DNA from: Acidobacteriaceae bacterium KBS 83
Lineage (GTDB): Bacteria; Acidobacteriota; Terriglobia; Terriglobales; Acidobacteriaceae
Assembly: GCA_000381585.1 (NCBI GenBank)
Contig: KB906734.1
Location: 124,001-188,000, forward strand
Direction of reading: 5' to 3'
DNA length: 64,000 nt
Shown here piece by piece: positions 53,291 through 61,386 of this stretch. The notes below the pieces were generated by a model that did not search any database, was not told the origin of the DNA, and was given only the letters and a program-made list of their open reading frames with translations. Each line of letters opens with the position of its first letter. The first letter of the stretch is position 1. The position numbers and the translations under genes are program-made.

Positions 53291-54865
53291 CTAAAAGGAA
53301 AAGACGGGGCCTACCTGGTATGACCAGTTCCCGCGATTGATGTAGTTTTCCCGTGAGAGCCAGCTCAGATATGGCGGCTCCCCCACTCCATCGGCCGCCA
53401 GCATGTTCGTTCTATAGCGGACGAGGTCCTCACTGATGCCCGCGCGTAGCGCCACCCCCGGGGACAGCTTGTAGTCCCCCGTGAAGTTGACGTTCCAGTC
53501 GAAGTGCAGGATCGGCCCGAGTGCCGGAGGGGGATTCGTGATCAGCTCGCCCGTCTGAACATATCGGTCTGGACCTAGCTGGTTGTTGGGCAGGAGGATG
53601 CTTGTGAGGCTGGTTGTGTATGCGCGGTCCCAGCGCACGAATCCCGGACGCACCGCCACCCTGACGGCATAGTTCTCGGTCTCGTATCCCGACCGTACAC
53701 CGAATACCACGCGGAAAGCGTTGCCACCCGCGCGGTCCCCCGGTAAGGGGCTCGCGGCTGGCTGATAGCTGAGGTCACTGTCGAAGTCCAGGAGGGGGAG
53801 CAAGCGGGCGGAGAACTCTACTCCGACGCCGGTGGTGATACCGCGGCAGTTCAGGCAGCCCACGCTATTGGTGGCGATGGAGAGGCCATTCAGGTGCGGC
53901 GCGATCTGATAGCGTGGCAGATTCCGCCTCCACTCCATATGATCCTCGGACGGCAGGAAGTACTGGCCGTAGCCCTTGTAGGCGGGGGTGGGCACGGGGT
54001 GTTCGTAGTCGCGGTACCACGGCTTCCGTCCACGTAGCATGTTGGCAAAGGTGCGGGAGGGATTGAGGGAGCCGCGGAGGATCTTGGCCTCTGTGGGGTG
54101 GTTGGCCGCCCCGGGTATGAGGGGGACAATATCCTTATCTATGTAGTCCTCAGCGAAGACCCAGAGCATGCCTACAGTGGGGGTGATGATGAAGTCTACC
54201 CAGCCGGTGTTGTTGGTGTACTTGTCGCCGGGCTTGAAGTTGGTGGAGTCGCAATGCGACATGCACTTGAGGCCGTAGGTGAATCCGCCTTCGTTGCCGA
54301 TGCCGGCTTCGCCGAAGGGGCCGATCTCCGAGTTGGTGGAGAAGGCGGTGGTCCAGAGGAAGGCGAGGGCGCGGGAGCGCCAGTAGCCGGGCTCGTTCCA
54401 CTGCAGGCGTGACTGCGACTCGCTGTTCTGGATCTCGATGTATGCGCCGACCGCTCCTTGGAGCGGATGTCCGACGTAGTTGACGATGAAGCTGTCGCCG
54501 TCGTTCCAGCGGCGCATATTGAATTGCTTTACCGAGGCGACATAGTCGTGCCAGTAGGGCTTGTGCGCGATCTGGTAGCGCATCGAGTCATCGGTGGCGA
54601 GGCGGAAGCCGTTCTCGATGAGATTGAATTCGAGGGATTGGAGAAGGAGGCCCTTCCAGTGGTAGCCGGGGGTGGGATTCCGCCGGGGCTCGATATACGC
54701 CATGGGGGGAAGATCGGCGATGGCGGGAGTATGTGTGAGGGCGTTACTGCTCTGGGGGGCGTCGGGCAGCTCCGGCGGTGTTGAGGCGTGCGCCAGCAGC
54801 GCCACGGTGACGATGGCAACGCCGACGATAAGGATGCGGAGGGCGCGTGGTCGACGCGCTCGCAT
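53291..54865 (-). CDS. Outer-membrane beta-barrel-like hypothetical protein
   Basis: About 524 aa with signal segment (ALRILIVGVAIVTVALLAHA). The middle has WKGLLLQSLEFNLIENGFRL, VNYVGHPLQGAVGAYIEIQ and TPTVGMLWVFAEDYIDKDIV; the last 180 residues alternate hydrophobic strands (GVGVEFSARLLPLLDFDSDL, YAVRVAVRPGFVRWDRAYTT) and end in a Phe (VGPVFSF), typical of outer-membrane barrels. Recognisable as an acidobacterial family; function unknown. Confidence 0.7.
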   Translation of the reverse strand: MRARRPRALRILIVGVAIVTVALLAHASTPPELPDAPQSSNALTHTPAIADLPPMAYIEPRRNPTPGYHWKGLLLQSLEFNLIENGFRLATDDSMRYQIAHKPYWHDYVASVKQFNMRRWNDGDSFIVNYVGHPLQGAVGAYIEIQNSESQSRLQWNEPGYWRSRALAFLWTTAFSTNSEIGPFGEAGIGNEGGFTYGLKCMSHCDSTNFKPGDKYTNNTGWVDFIITPTVGMLWVFAEDYIDKDIVPLIPGAANHPTEAKILRGSLNPSRTFANMLRGRKPWYRDYEHPVPTPAYKGYGQYFLPSEDHMEWRRNLPRYQIAPHLNGLSIATNSVGCLNCRGITTGVGVEFSARLLPLLDFDSDLSYQPAASPLPGDRAGGNAFRVVFGVRSGYETENYAVRVAVRPGFVRWDRAYTTSLTSILLPNNQLGPDRYVQTGELITNPPPALGPILHFDWNVNFTGDYKLSPGVALRAGISEDLVRYRTNMLAADGVGEPPYLSWLSRENYINRGNWSYQVGPVFSF

Positions 54866-55038
54866 GTGAGCCAAGCAGCTTCCCCATTAAAGGCCCCGAG
54901 ATTGGGCACACAGACCAAGACGTACGAGTTGGCCTCCCAGCCTCAGTATTTCAGTGTTTCGATTACGGAACTAAGATGCAAAGAAAGATTACTGAGTAGT
55001 GACGTGGCGAGACGGGGTCGTGGGGGAGAAGTCTTAGC

Positions 55039-55263
55039 TTACCAGCGCCGGGCAGATACGCGACAGTTGAGGTCCATACGCCGGCGAGAGGGCTGACTTA
55101 CGGAGCGCACGGCGCTGCCGAGCGATGCGGTGGTGGCGCGAAGCTCGTGTCCGAGGAGGCCGGAGGGTGCCCGGCCGCTGCAGGAGGGCCCGGAGAGAAG
55201 GGCTGCGAGGCGAAGCATCTCGGCTTCAATTGTGATCTTCGTGATGCGCCATTCGTTGCTCAT
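55039..55263 (-). CDS. Small EWRIT-motif protein, copy 1
   Basis: 74 aa: MSNEWRITKITIEAEMLRLA followed by LLSGPSCSGRAPSGLLGH and an Arg/Ser-rich end that may be read-through. Its first 25 residues match the 57-residue protein at 55350-55523 (EWRIT...IE.EM.R.A.LL). Last of three same-strand small genes. No family recognised. Confidence 0.5.
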   Translation of the reverse strand: MSNEWRITKITIEAEMLRLAALLSGPSCSGRAPSGLLGHELRATTASLGSAVRSVSQPSRRRMDLNCRVSARRW

Positions 55264-55349
55264 AGTGGTGGAGGAACGAGGGCCCGGTGGAAGTGGATGC
55301 TACAACCGCGGCGGCATTACTGACCGAAGTCACGGCTGCTTCTGTACTG

Positions 55350-55523
55350 TTACTGCTGATGGGCGAGCTGGCCGGTGAGATTGGTCTCGTGGCGCTCGCG
55401 CAGCGGGTGCGGGGCGCTGGTGCGGGCCTGGAACTGGATGGATTTCTGCAGCAGGCCCGCGATGCGTTCCATCTCGAGTTCGATTGATGCGCTGGTGATG
55501 CGCCACTCGTCTTTGCTGCTCAT
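55350..55523 (-). CDS. Small EWRIT-motif protein, copy 2
   Basis: 57 aa: MSSKDEWRITSASIELEMER, then IAGLLQKSIQFQAR and a tail ending GQLAHQQ. Amphipathic helix with Glu/Met/Leu spacing and no cysteines. Lies between the zinc-finger gene and copy 1 on the same strand, gaps about 90 bases, so a small operon is likely. Confidence 0.6.
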   Translation of the reverse strand: MSSKDEWRITSASIELEMERIAGLLQKSIQFQARTSAPHPLRERHETNLTGQLAHQQ

Positions 55524-55611
55524 GGTTGCTATTTATCGCACGAGCGGATGCGGATGGCGATGCTACTAGCGACGCATTACTGATGTGGTTCGGGTTTGGG
55601 AATTTGAACGG

Positions 55612-56247
55612 TCACTCTGATTCGGATTCCTGCTCGTCGGTATCTTCGTCGAGCTCTTCTTCGTCTTCATCGTCGTAGTCCTCGACATCGTAGCCGGAGT
55701 CCTGCGGGGCGAGCGGTGCGCCGTCGTCGGTGTAGGTGACACTGCGGACGCTGTCGAGGGGGATGTGCATCTTCTGGACATTCGCGGAAGCGACCTGCAG
55801 CGCATAGAGAAGGAGGCCGGCGCGCTTGGTGTCGATGCGATTGGCGGCGAGGGCCTGCGCGACGTCGATGAGAGCGAGTTGGATGGAGACGGCATCTTCG
55901 AGCGACGGGAGATCGAGCGATGCGGAGTCGATTCTGTCGGGACAGGATTCGGCTGCGGCGACAGGATAAGTGCCGTAGTCGACGGTGCGGAGGGGAAGAG
56001 CAGATCCTCCCACTTCGCTGGTCTCGCTTGCACGACACGGCCCCGGTCGGGCTGACGAATTGGTGGGGGAGGGGAGGAGCGCAATGAAGCGGCCGTCCGC
56101 GCGGCGGTGACTGTGGCGGATGGTCTGCCGCTCCTGGATCTTCCGTTCCTGGAGACGGGCGTGGTAGTAGCACCAGTGGCTGCCCTTGAGTGCAGGCGAG
56201 TTACATGTGCCGCCAGAAGGGCGAACATATCGACATTGCGGATAAAT
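55612..56247 (-). CDS. Zinc-finger-like CxnC..CxxxH protein with acidic tail, apparent ATT start
   Basis: About 211 aa. N-terminus YPQCRYVRPSGGTCNSPALK, then GSHWCYYHARLQERK gives C-x9-C-x9-C-x3-H, a compact zinc-binding unit. A variable linker precedes LDLPSLEDAVSIQLALIDVA and NRIDTKRAGLLLYALQVASA, then a very acidic end (DVEDYDDEDEEELDEDTDEQ). The ribosome site GAAAGGA is followed by ATT (56247-56245), whereas the truncated duplicate at 59097 has ATG there, so the start has mutated or ATT is used. This is a recurring acidobacterial type of unknown role; zinc binding is inferred. Confidence 0.7.
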   Translation of the reverse strand: MYPQCRYVRPSGGTCNSPALKGSHWCYYHARLQERKIQERQTIRHSHRRADGRFIALLPSPTNSSARPGPCRASETSEVGGSALPLRTVDYGTYPVAAAESCPDRIDSASLDLPSLEDAVSIQLALIDVAQALAANRIDTKRAGLLLYALQVASANVQKMHIPLDSVRSVTYTDDGAPLAPQDSGYDVEDYDDEDEEELDEDTDEQESESE

Positions 56248-56289
56248 CGGAGTTCCTTTCGAAGCTGGGCGCGGACGAGCGCACGGTCG

Positions 56290-56600
56290 TAGTTGTCGGA
56301 AGCGATGTCGCGGGGGACCCCTCCCCCCTCCCGATGCGGGAGAGCGCGGTTTAAAGTGTGCTGCATCAACAGGTTGCAGGGTTTTCCGAACATCAAAGTC
56401 GTCTTTCTAAAGGGGTTATCGCTTAAGTCGTCTATCTAAAGACTTTACGGGCGGCAAAAAGCCGGCTCGCTGGTGAAGGCGGCCGGCTGCATGCTGTCTG
56501 CGGAAATGAAAAAGCCACCGTGAAGGTGGCTTGTTGGTTCCGCTTCCTCTGGATGGAAGTGTCCCTATTTTCAGAATATCAATTTGAGGGGTATTGTTTG
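56290..56600 (-). repeat. Structured intergenic element, copy D
   Basis: Reverse orientation. Contains TCAAATTGATATTCTGAAAA, stem AAGCCACCTTCACGGTGGCT (56509-56532), a second stem GCCGGC...GCCGGC (56461-56486), tandem GACGACTT units (56396-56440) and GGGAGGGGGGAGGGG (56316-56335). Nearly identical to copy E and runs straight into the zinc-finger gene's leader. Confidence 0.75.
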
Positions 56601-56670
56601 GCAAAACTTTTGCGCGGATTCCCGGAGTGGGAGTTACCTGAATCGGAGAGGCCTTCGGTCGACTGAACTA

Positions 56671-56696
56671 CCCACCCTAGCTTCGCCAGGATGGGG
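56671..56696. repeat. Hairpin repeat (GTGCCCCACCCTAGC family)
   Basis: CCCACCCTAGC, loop TTC, GCCAGGATGGGG with two imperfect pairs. Downstream of the minus-strand gene 56833-57552. Confidence 0.6.
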
Positions 56697-56832
56697 CAGC
56701 CAGCCATGGAACTGAGACGGTTACAATACCCTCGATGCCCAATGCGTATTGACGGCAGCTACTCCAGGCCCATCGGGTGAGGAGAATCCTTTTGCGCGGA
56801 AGGAGATATCGTTCACTCGCCTTCGCTTGAAG

Positions 56833-57552
56833 CTAGGGATTCAACTGCTGATACGAATTGGCAAGATCGTCATTGACCACAGTCGCCAGGCCGTTGCTGT
56901 TCAACTGGAGCTCTTGCGTGAGCGTGCGTGTGAAATACCCCCAACCGGTCGGCAGCCTGAGTTCGCTCGCCAGACCGGGCAAGTCCTTATACATGAGGTT
57001 CGGATCGACAATCTGCGCATAAGACTGCATGACATACTCGTTCCCATCAGGGTCGGTCAAAATAAAAATGGGCTGCCCCGCGTGGTAGACCCAGATGGTA
57101 TTGCGCTGCACCTTATTGGGCGCATAAAACTGATTGCCAACCGTGGGGGTGCCAGCGGGGGTGACGATTTTAGCGCGCAGTCCGAACTCGATGGTGCCAA
57201 ACGTGAAGGTCTGGAGTGTGGTGGACTCGCCGAACCCTTGGATTTCATCCATCACCCAATGGCGCGGTCCATTGAGTTGAGCGGTCTGAGACCCAAACTC
57301 CCGAGTCACCACGCCCAGGGTGATTTGGGACCATTGTCCGGGTGGGCATCTATTTAAACTTAGCGTGTTGTAGACATAGGTGGTAGTTACACCGGTGGAT
57401 GTGTCCACGACGGACGGAATAACTTCACAATAGCGAACGTCGCGCAGATTGCTGGTGTCACCGCCCTTCGCGGCTGGAGCTGCGCGGCTGATGAGGACTG
57501 CCACCAGCGCACAGACAAGAGCCAACCGGGGTAGAAATCGGATGAGGTTCAT
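56833..57552 (-). CDS. Secreted hypothetical protein (239 aa)
   Basis: ATG at 57552 with AAAGGTG upstream. Signal peptide (LALVCALVAVLISRAAPAA). Soluble part: VRYCEVIPSVVDTSTGVTTT, YVYNTLSLNRCPPGQW, RHWVMDEIQGFGES, IWVYHAGQPIFILTDPDGNE, VMQSYAQIVDPNLMYKDLPG. Two cysteines. The layout resembles a widespread family of bacterial periplasmic proteins of about 230 residues; function unknown. Confidence 0.68.
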   Translation of the reverse strand: MNLIRFLPRLALVCALVAVLISRAAPAAKGGDTSNLRDVRYCEVIPSVVDTSTGVTTTYVYNTLSLNRCPPGQWSQITLGVVTREFGSQTAQLNGPRHWVMDEIQGFGESTTLQTFTFGTIEFGLRAKIVTPAGTPTVGNQFYAPNKVQRNTIWVYHAGQPIFILTDPDGNEYVMQSYAQIVDPNLMYKDLPGLASELRLPTGWGYFTRTLTQELQLNSNGLATVVNDDLANSYQQLNP

Positions 57553-57712
57553 TGGGGAAATCACCTTTCGTCTTGGAGAAGCAGGAACCCGGACGGGGGA
57601 AGGAAGTGCGGCGGATTCTACCACCCGGAAAAGATCGTTGGGAACCCGTCACGTTCGCGCTTCCCGGTCTCGGTCTAGCGGGTCTCGCTTCGACGCGACG
57701 ATGCCTCAGAGA

Positions 57713-58054
57713 CTAAGGCTGCTTCTTCTTTTTGGGGAGGGATCCGGTGAATGGCACGGCTGCATCGATGAGCTTTTGACGGAGCGCGTCGTTGCCGTAA
57801 ACATCCGGTGTGGCGCGGACCCAGCCGGACATGCGGCGGCCGCGCATGATGGCGGTGGCGACTCCGGGAATTTCGTTGGCCCAAACTTCGTTGTCACTGC
57901 CAATAGGCAGGAGCAGGCTACCGCGGCGCGCACCGATGAGCAGATTGCCGTGGAGCAGCCAGGCCCAGCCGCCGAACATGGCTTTTTCGGAGAGGCCGCG
58001 GGTCTTGCCGAGCGAGGATTTGACGAGTTCTTCCAGGCCGGGGTCGCGGGGCAT
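57713..58054 (-). CDS. TfoX N-terminal domain protein, copy 1
   Basis: 113 aa: MPRDPGLEELVKSSLGKTRG, then SEKAMFGGWAWLLHGNLLIG and a tail IDAAVPFTGSLPKKKK. Matches the TfoX N-terminal domain (competence-regulator-like) without the C-terminal part. A paralogue about 85% identical is at 61015-61350. Role in non-competent bacteria unknown. Confidence 0.82.
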   Translation of the reverse strand: MPRDPGLEELVKSSLGKTRGLSEKAMFGGWAWLLHGNLLIGARRGSLLLPIGSDNEVWANEIPGVATAIMRGRRMSGWVRATPDVYGNDALRQKLIDAAVPFTGSLPKKKKQP

Positions 58055-58102
58055 GTGTGGAGTGTAGCGCGGCGCGAGATAGTTCCGTTGCTGAGAGGAC
58101 AG

Positions 58103-58129
58103 CCCCACCCTAGCTTTGCCAGGATGGGG
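58103..58129. repeat. Hairpin repeat (GTGCCCCACCCTAGC family)
   Basis: CCCCACCCTAGC, loop TTT, GCCAGGATGGGG. It lies between two minus-strand genes (58152-58646 and 57713-58054), consistent with a terminator of the upstream one. Confidence 0.65.
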
Positions 58130-58151
58130 CTCATCGTTCTAAGCGCCGTCG

Positions 58152-58646
58152 TTAATCATGATCATCGCCGCGGTCTGCGACTTTGGTGAACACGGTTGCG
58201 ATTGCATTGGAATCCAGCACGGCATTGATCTGGGTTCCATGCTTCACAATTACGAAGAAGAGTTTCAGTGGCACGGGGCTGTTGGGAGTGTTGACTGTGG
58301 CCGATCCTGTGCAGTCGTGGTTGACGGTGTACGTACCGGTAGCCCTCACCGTGAAGCCTGGCGAGAGAGGTGCGCCGTTGACCACAGTGTGCTCCACCCA
58401 TGAGAGATCGCCTCTTCCGTCGAAGTGCGTCAGCGTCAGCCCGACGAATGGGAGAGAGACGCCAGGCGCCGGGAGGATCGAACCCTGGGAGCCGGATCCG
58501 TAGTTGCCGTGGAGGGTTCGGTCGGAGCAGTGGTCCTGGGAGTCGTTTCCATCCGACAGAGCGAATGCGGAGACGCCAGACAACATACCGGCAACGGAAA
58601 GCAAGACAGCCGTTCTCGCGGTTCGCGAGCATGATGTGATCTGCAT
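58152..58646 (-). CDS. Secreted hypothetical protein (164 aa)
   Basis: Strong ribosome site (AAGGAGG) before the ATG at 58646. Signal peptide (TAVLLSVAGMLSGVSAFA), then DHCSDRTLHGNYGSGSQGSI, FVGLTLTHFDGRGDLSWVEH, FTVRATGTYTVNHDCTGSAT and KLFFVIVKHGTQINAVLDS. The two cysteines probably pair. A beta-barrel-like family common in acidobacteria; no known function. Confidence 0.75.
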   Translation of the reverse strand: MQITSCSRTARTAVLLSVAGMLSGVSAFALSDGNDSQDHCSDRTLHGNYGSGSQGSILPAPGVSLPFVGLTLTHFDGRGDLSWVEHTVVNGAPLSPGFTVRATGTYTVNHDCTGSATVNTPNSPVPLKLFFVIVKHGTQINAVLDSNAIATVFTKVADRGDDHD

Positions 58647-58714
58647 GTGGAGACCTCCTTCAAGGTCAGGCGCACTGCACGCGGATGCGGTTGCAATGGC
58701 CGTTCATTCGGTTG

Positions 58715-58765
58715 TTCCCTGAATGTCTGTAGCAGCGGAGGCAGATCGAGTTCCGAGTTCTGCTC
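58715..58765 (-). pseudogene. Fragment of the small CLRC gene family
   Basis: In one minus-strand frame it reads NSICLRCYRHSG, matching the core DSICLRCYRTVA of 59826-60041 at DNA level (CTGCCTCCGCTGCTAC). Nothing of the family is left on either side. Confidence 0.5.
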
Positions 58766-59004
58766 GTGTGGCGCGATGCGCGCCCGTAAGACGAGGTGAG
58801 TCCGCTAGGAATGGCCCTTCAAGAGCCCGCGTGTCCTGACCGGTGGTGGGAACTTTTTCAGGTGCGGTGAGCTGTCGGCAGCGGGCTTACGTGGCGGGGG
58901 TGAAGGAGACTGCCCGTTGCCTGTCAAGCTATGGAAAGGTGCTGAGAGGCCTTGTGCGAACGGCAAGTGTCATAGCGATTTAGGCTCGCCAAGCATGACT
59001 ACTG

Positions 59005-59097
59005 TCAAGGTATTTCGCAGGAGAACCAGTAACTACCCTTGAGTGGCGAGTTACATGTGCCGCCAGAAAGGCGAACATATCGACATTGCGGATACAT
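59005..59097 (-). pseudogene. Truncated duplicate of the zinc-finger gene
   Basis: ATG at 59097 (GAAAGGA upstream): MYPQCRYVRLSGGTCNSPLK then GSYWFSCEIP and a stop. The first 20 codons and the upstream 140 bases match the gene at 55612-56247; after the second cysteine the sequence has decayed. Confidence 0.75.
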
Positions 59098-59164
59098 CGG
59101 AGTTCCTTTCGAAGCTGGGCGCAGACGAGCGCGCGGTCGTAGTTGTCGGTAGCGATGTCGCGGG

Positions 59165-59460
59165 GGACCCCTCCCCCCTCCCGGTGCGGGAGAGCGCGGT
59201 TTAAAGTGTGCTGCATCAACAGGTTGTAGGGTCTTCCGAACATCAAAGTCGTCTTTCTAAAGGGTTATCGCTTAAGTCGTCATTCCATTAGGTTTACGAA
59301 CAGCAAAAAGCCGGCTCGCTGGTGAGGGCGGCCGGCTGCATGCTGTCTGCGGAAATGAAAAAAAGCCACCGAGACGGTGGCTTGTTGGGATTTCAATCCT
59401 CCTCGCGGAGGGTAGTCCTTATTTTTAGTGTAGCGAATGGAGTGGAATTAATTGGCAGCT
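59165..59460 (-). repeat. Structured intergenic element, copy E
   Basis: Reverse orientation, nearly identical to copy D from the G-run tail to the GCCGGC stem; stem AAGCCACCG/CGGTGGCTT at 59361-59382. After the stem the copies diverge. Copies D and E together with the zinc-finger start form one duplicated unit of about 400 bp (56188-56600 and 59040-59460). Confidence 0.75.
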
Positions 59461-59491
59461 TTTTCGAACGGCGCGCGGCGAAAGTTCCAAA

Positions 59492-59722
59492 TCAGGATTG
59501 CATACGGATCAGGGTTAGCTTTGAGGAGTTGCGCGCGAGCAGGTCCACCTGGGTGCACATATGGATGCGTTCCGCCCGCTCGAGCGACTCCTCGTTGTGC
59601 GATGAGGCGATCGTGCTGTGGCAGCGCAGACATATGGAATCGCTGGTGCCGTCGTAGTTGGCGACGTGCTGGTAGGCGAACAGGGTGGTGTATCGGAAGG
59701 ATGGGAGGGCTTGGGTGGCCAT
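59492..59722 (-). CDS. Small CLRC-motif protein, copy 1
   Basis: 76 aa. Core DGTSDSICLRCHSTIASSHN, then LERAERIHMCTQVDLL. Shared by the next two genes: DS.CLRC..T(I/V)A...(9-10)...E..H.C...DL. The CxxC and HxC could bind one zinc ion. No named family recognised; likely soluble and cytoplasmic as no signal peptide is seen. Confidence 0.62.
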   Translation of the reverse strand: MATQALPSFRYTTLFAYQHVANYDGTSDSICLRCHSTIASSHNEESLERAERIHMCTQVDLLARNSSKLTLIRMQS

Positions 59723-59825
59723 GAGCTGGCCTCGTTTTCTGCGGCGGGACGACCTACGACGCTGTTTTGACTCTACGCGCTAAGTGGGGAGAAGTCGCGT
59801 GGAATCTGGATGTTTGCCACTTTCA

Positions 59826-60041
59826 TCAGAATCGGGAGCGGGCGCGATCCGACATCCATGTGTGCAGATCGAGGAGGCTGCAGGTGTGGATGCTTTCCTC
59901 ATGGGCGAGCCATGGCTCCTGCCGTGTGGAGGCTACGGTCCGGTAGCAGCGGAGGCAGATGGAGTCGCAGGAGCCATCGCCATTGTTCCTGTGCTGGAAG
60001 TGGAAGTTGTACGGGGAGAACTGAAGAATTTTGGCGGCCAT
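59826..60041 (-). CDS. Small CLRC-motif protein, copy 2
   Basis: 71 aa from the ATG at 60041. Core NGDGSCDSICLRCYRTVAST, then AHEESIHTCSLLDLHTW. Preceded by an aromatic/basic N-terminus (YNFHFQHRN). Second of three tandem paralogues on the minus strand. Confidence 0.62.
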   Translation of the reverse strand: MAAKILQFSPYNFHFQHRNNGDGSCDSICLRCYRTVASTRQEPWLAHEESIHTCSLLDLHTWMSDRARSRF

Positions 60042-60172
60042 GAGTGGCCTGCTTTCAAGCGGCGGAATTTCGCCGCTATAGATCATTCTACGCTTCGGGC
60101 TACGCGTCCGCACCGTTACCGCTGGTGGATGAGCTCGGTGGGTGGTTCGGTTTGGGAATTTGTGATTTGGAT

Positions 60173-60433
60173 CTATTTCCGGTGCGGCGAGTTGATCGGA
60201 ATGATTCGGCAAGTTTTGGATACGACGTCAGTGACGGAGCGATCCTGACACGCGATGGAGCTGTACTCGTGGCGATCCTCCACAAACAGGTGGAGATCGG
60301 AGAGGGCGCAGACGTGGCGGCGTTCCGTAACGTGAAGCCAGTAGGGGTTGGAGGTAGTGGCTACGGTTCTATGGCATCGGAGACATGTCGAATCCCAGGT
60401 CCCGTTGTGGTTATTCCTATGCGTGAAAGACAT
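60173..60433 (-). CDS. Small CLRC-motif protein, copy 3
   Basis: 86 aa from the ATG at 60433. Core NHNGTWDSTCLRCHRTVATT, then HVTERRHVCALSDLHLF, with a 30-residue C-terminal extension (SIACQDRSVTDVVSKT). The frame is open upstream to 60529. First gene of the tandem array. Confidence 0.6.
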   Translation of the reverse strand: MSFTHRNNHNGTWDSTCLRCHRTVATTSNPYWLHVTERRHVCALSDLHLFVEDRHEYSSIACQDRSVTDVVSKTCRIIPINSPHRK

Positions 60434-60574
60434 GGAGATTCCGGTGCGCCACAGAGGGTGGCGGCTTTTCAACGGCCTGGAAAATACAGGCCACGACTTC
60501 TCTCGATCCCGTGGCCCAAGAAACTGCATTCCGTTCTAAGAGCTATTTGGCCTGAGTTGACGGGTTAAGTCTGA

Positions 60575-60838
60575 TCAATATTGATCAACGCGACCTGCGT
60601 TTTTGAGATCGATCGCTCCAGCGGCTAATCGACCATTACCGGAACACTCTTTCGGTCCTGAGTGTGCGAAAACCCTACTTTGCCTAAGCGGATCGTAGTG
60701 AATGGGCAGGGTCAGGAGCCCTATCCCATACGTATAGCGAATGCCTTCCATCGCTCGTTGGCAATCAGGGCAAACGAGGATAGTGCCAGGCTTGCCTTTA
60801 TAGATCTGCTGTTTTGGAGTGCAGGGACGCTCAGTCAT
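60575..60838 (-). CDS. Possible small protein with CxxC motif
   Basis: 87 aa: MTERPCTPKQQIYKGKPGTI, then LVCPDCQRAMEGIRYTYGIG and a polar tail ending in GRVDQY. The CPDC motif and composition look protein-like, but no family was recognised. Its stop lies inside a TGATCAATATTGATCA palindrome (60573-60588) that has a near copy at 60971-60982. Confidence 0.35.
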   Translation of the reverse strand: MTERPCTPKQQIYKGKPGTILVCPDCQRAMEGIRYTYGIGLLTLPIHYDPLRQSRVFAHSGPKECSGNGRLAAGAIDLKNAGRVDQY

Positions 60839-61014
60839 ATCCCCGCCGTGTGCCTACGCCGGAAGGCGCAGAGCGTTTGCTTCGCCATGGTGTGATGGCC
60901 CTCTTTTTGAAGAATTGAATATCGGGGGGGACCGCTGGTGAAGTGTAGGCGTTGTCTACCGTTCGGACTGAGCAATATTGATCACAATGGCTCAAGAATG
61001 ACGGCTTAGTACCG

Positions 61015-61350
61015 CTATTGCTGCTTTTTGGGAAGTGAGCCGGTGAATTGCAGAGCGGCGTCGATGAGCTTTCGGCGGAGCGCGTCGTTGCCGTAGGCCT
61101 CGGGGGTGGCGCGGACCCAGCCGGACATGCGACGGCCGCGCATGATGGCGGTGGCGACACCGGGGATTTCATTGGCCCAGACTTCGTTGTCCTTGCCGAC
61201 GCGCAGAAGCAGGCTGCCGCGGCGCGCACCGCAGAGCAGATTGCCGTGGAGCAGCCACGCCCATCCACCGAACATGGCTTTCTCGGAGAGGCCGCGGGTG
61301 TTGCCGAGGCTGGATTTGACGAGTTCTTCTAGGCCTGGGTCTCGGGGCAT
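61015..61350 (-). CDS. TfoX N-terminal domain protein, copy 2
   Basis: 111 aa: MPRDPGLEELVKSSLGNTRG, SEKAMFGGWAWLLHGNLLCG and tail IDAALQFTGSLPKKQQ. Paralogue of 57713-58054. The start is fixed by the shared MPRDPG beginning. The duplication unit covers at least the whole gene. Confidence 0.82.
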   Translation of the reverse strand: MPRDPGLEELVKSSLGNTRGLSEKAMFGGWAWLLHGNLLCGARRGSLLLRVGKDNEVWANEIPGVATAIMRGRRMSGWVRATPEAYGNDALRRKLIDAALQFTGSLPKKQQ

Positions 61351-61386
61351 GGGATTTTCCAGAGCGAGATAGAAAAAGTATGACGG

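Noticed and set aside
56203-56350. Plus-strand 48-codon frame (MCRQKGEHIDIAD...) open in both duplicated copies
   Set aside because: It is antisense to the zinc-finger start and runs into the G-rich tail of the element. Three of the few differences between copies are synonymous in it, so it is not excluded, but no ribosome site or homologue is visible.
55566-56396. Minus-strand 276-codon frame over the zinc-finger gene
   Set aside because: Very Ser/Pro/Thr/Arg-rich over most of its length; the alternative frame has the cysteine-histidine module and acidic tail.
60573-60982. Two TGATCAATATTGATCA-like palindromes about 395 bases apart
   Set aside because: Possible regulator sites or recombination footprints, but only one is a perfect palindrome and no regulator is nearby.
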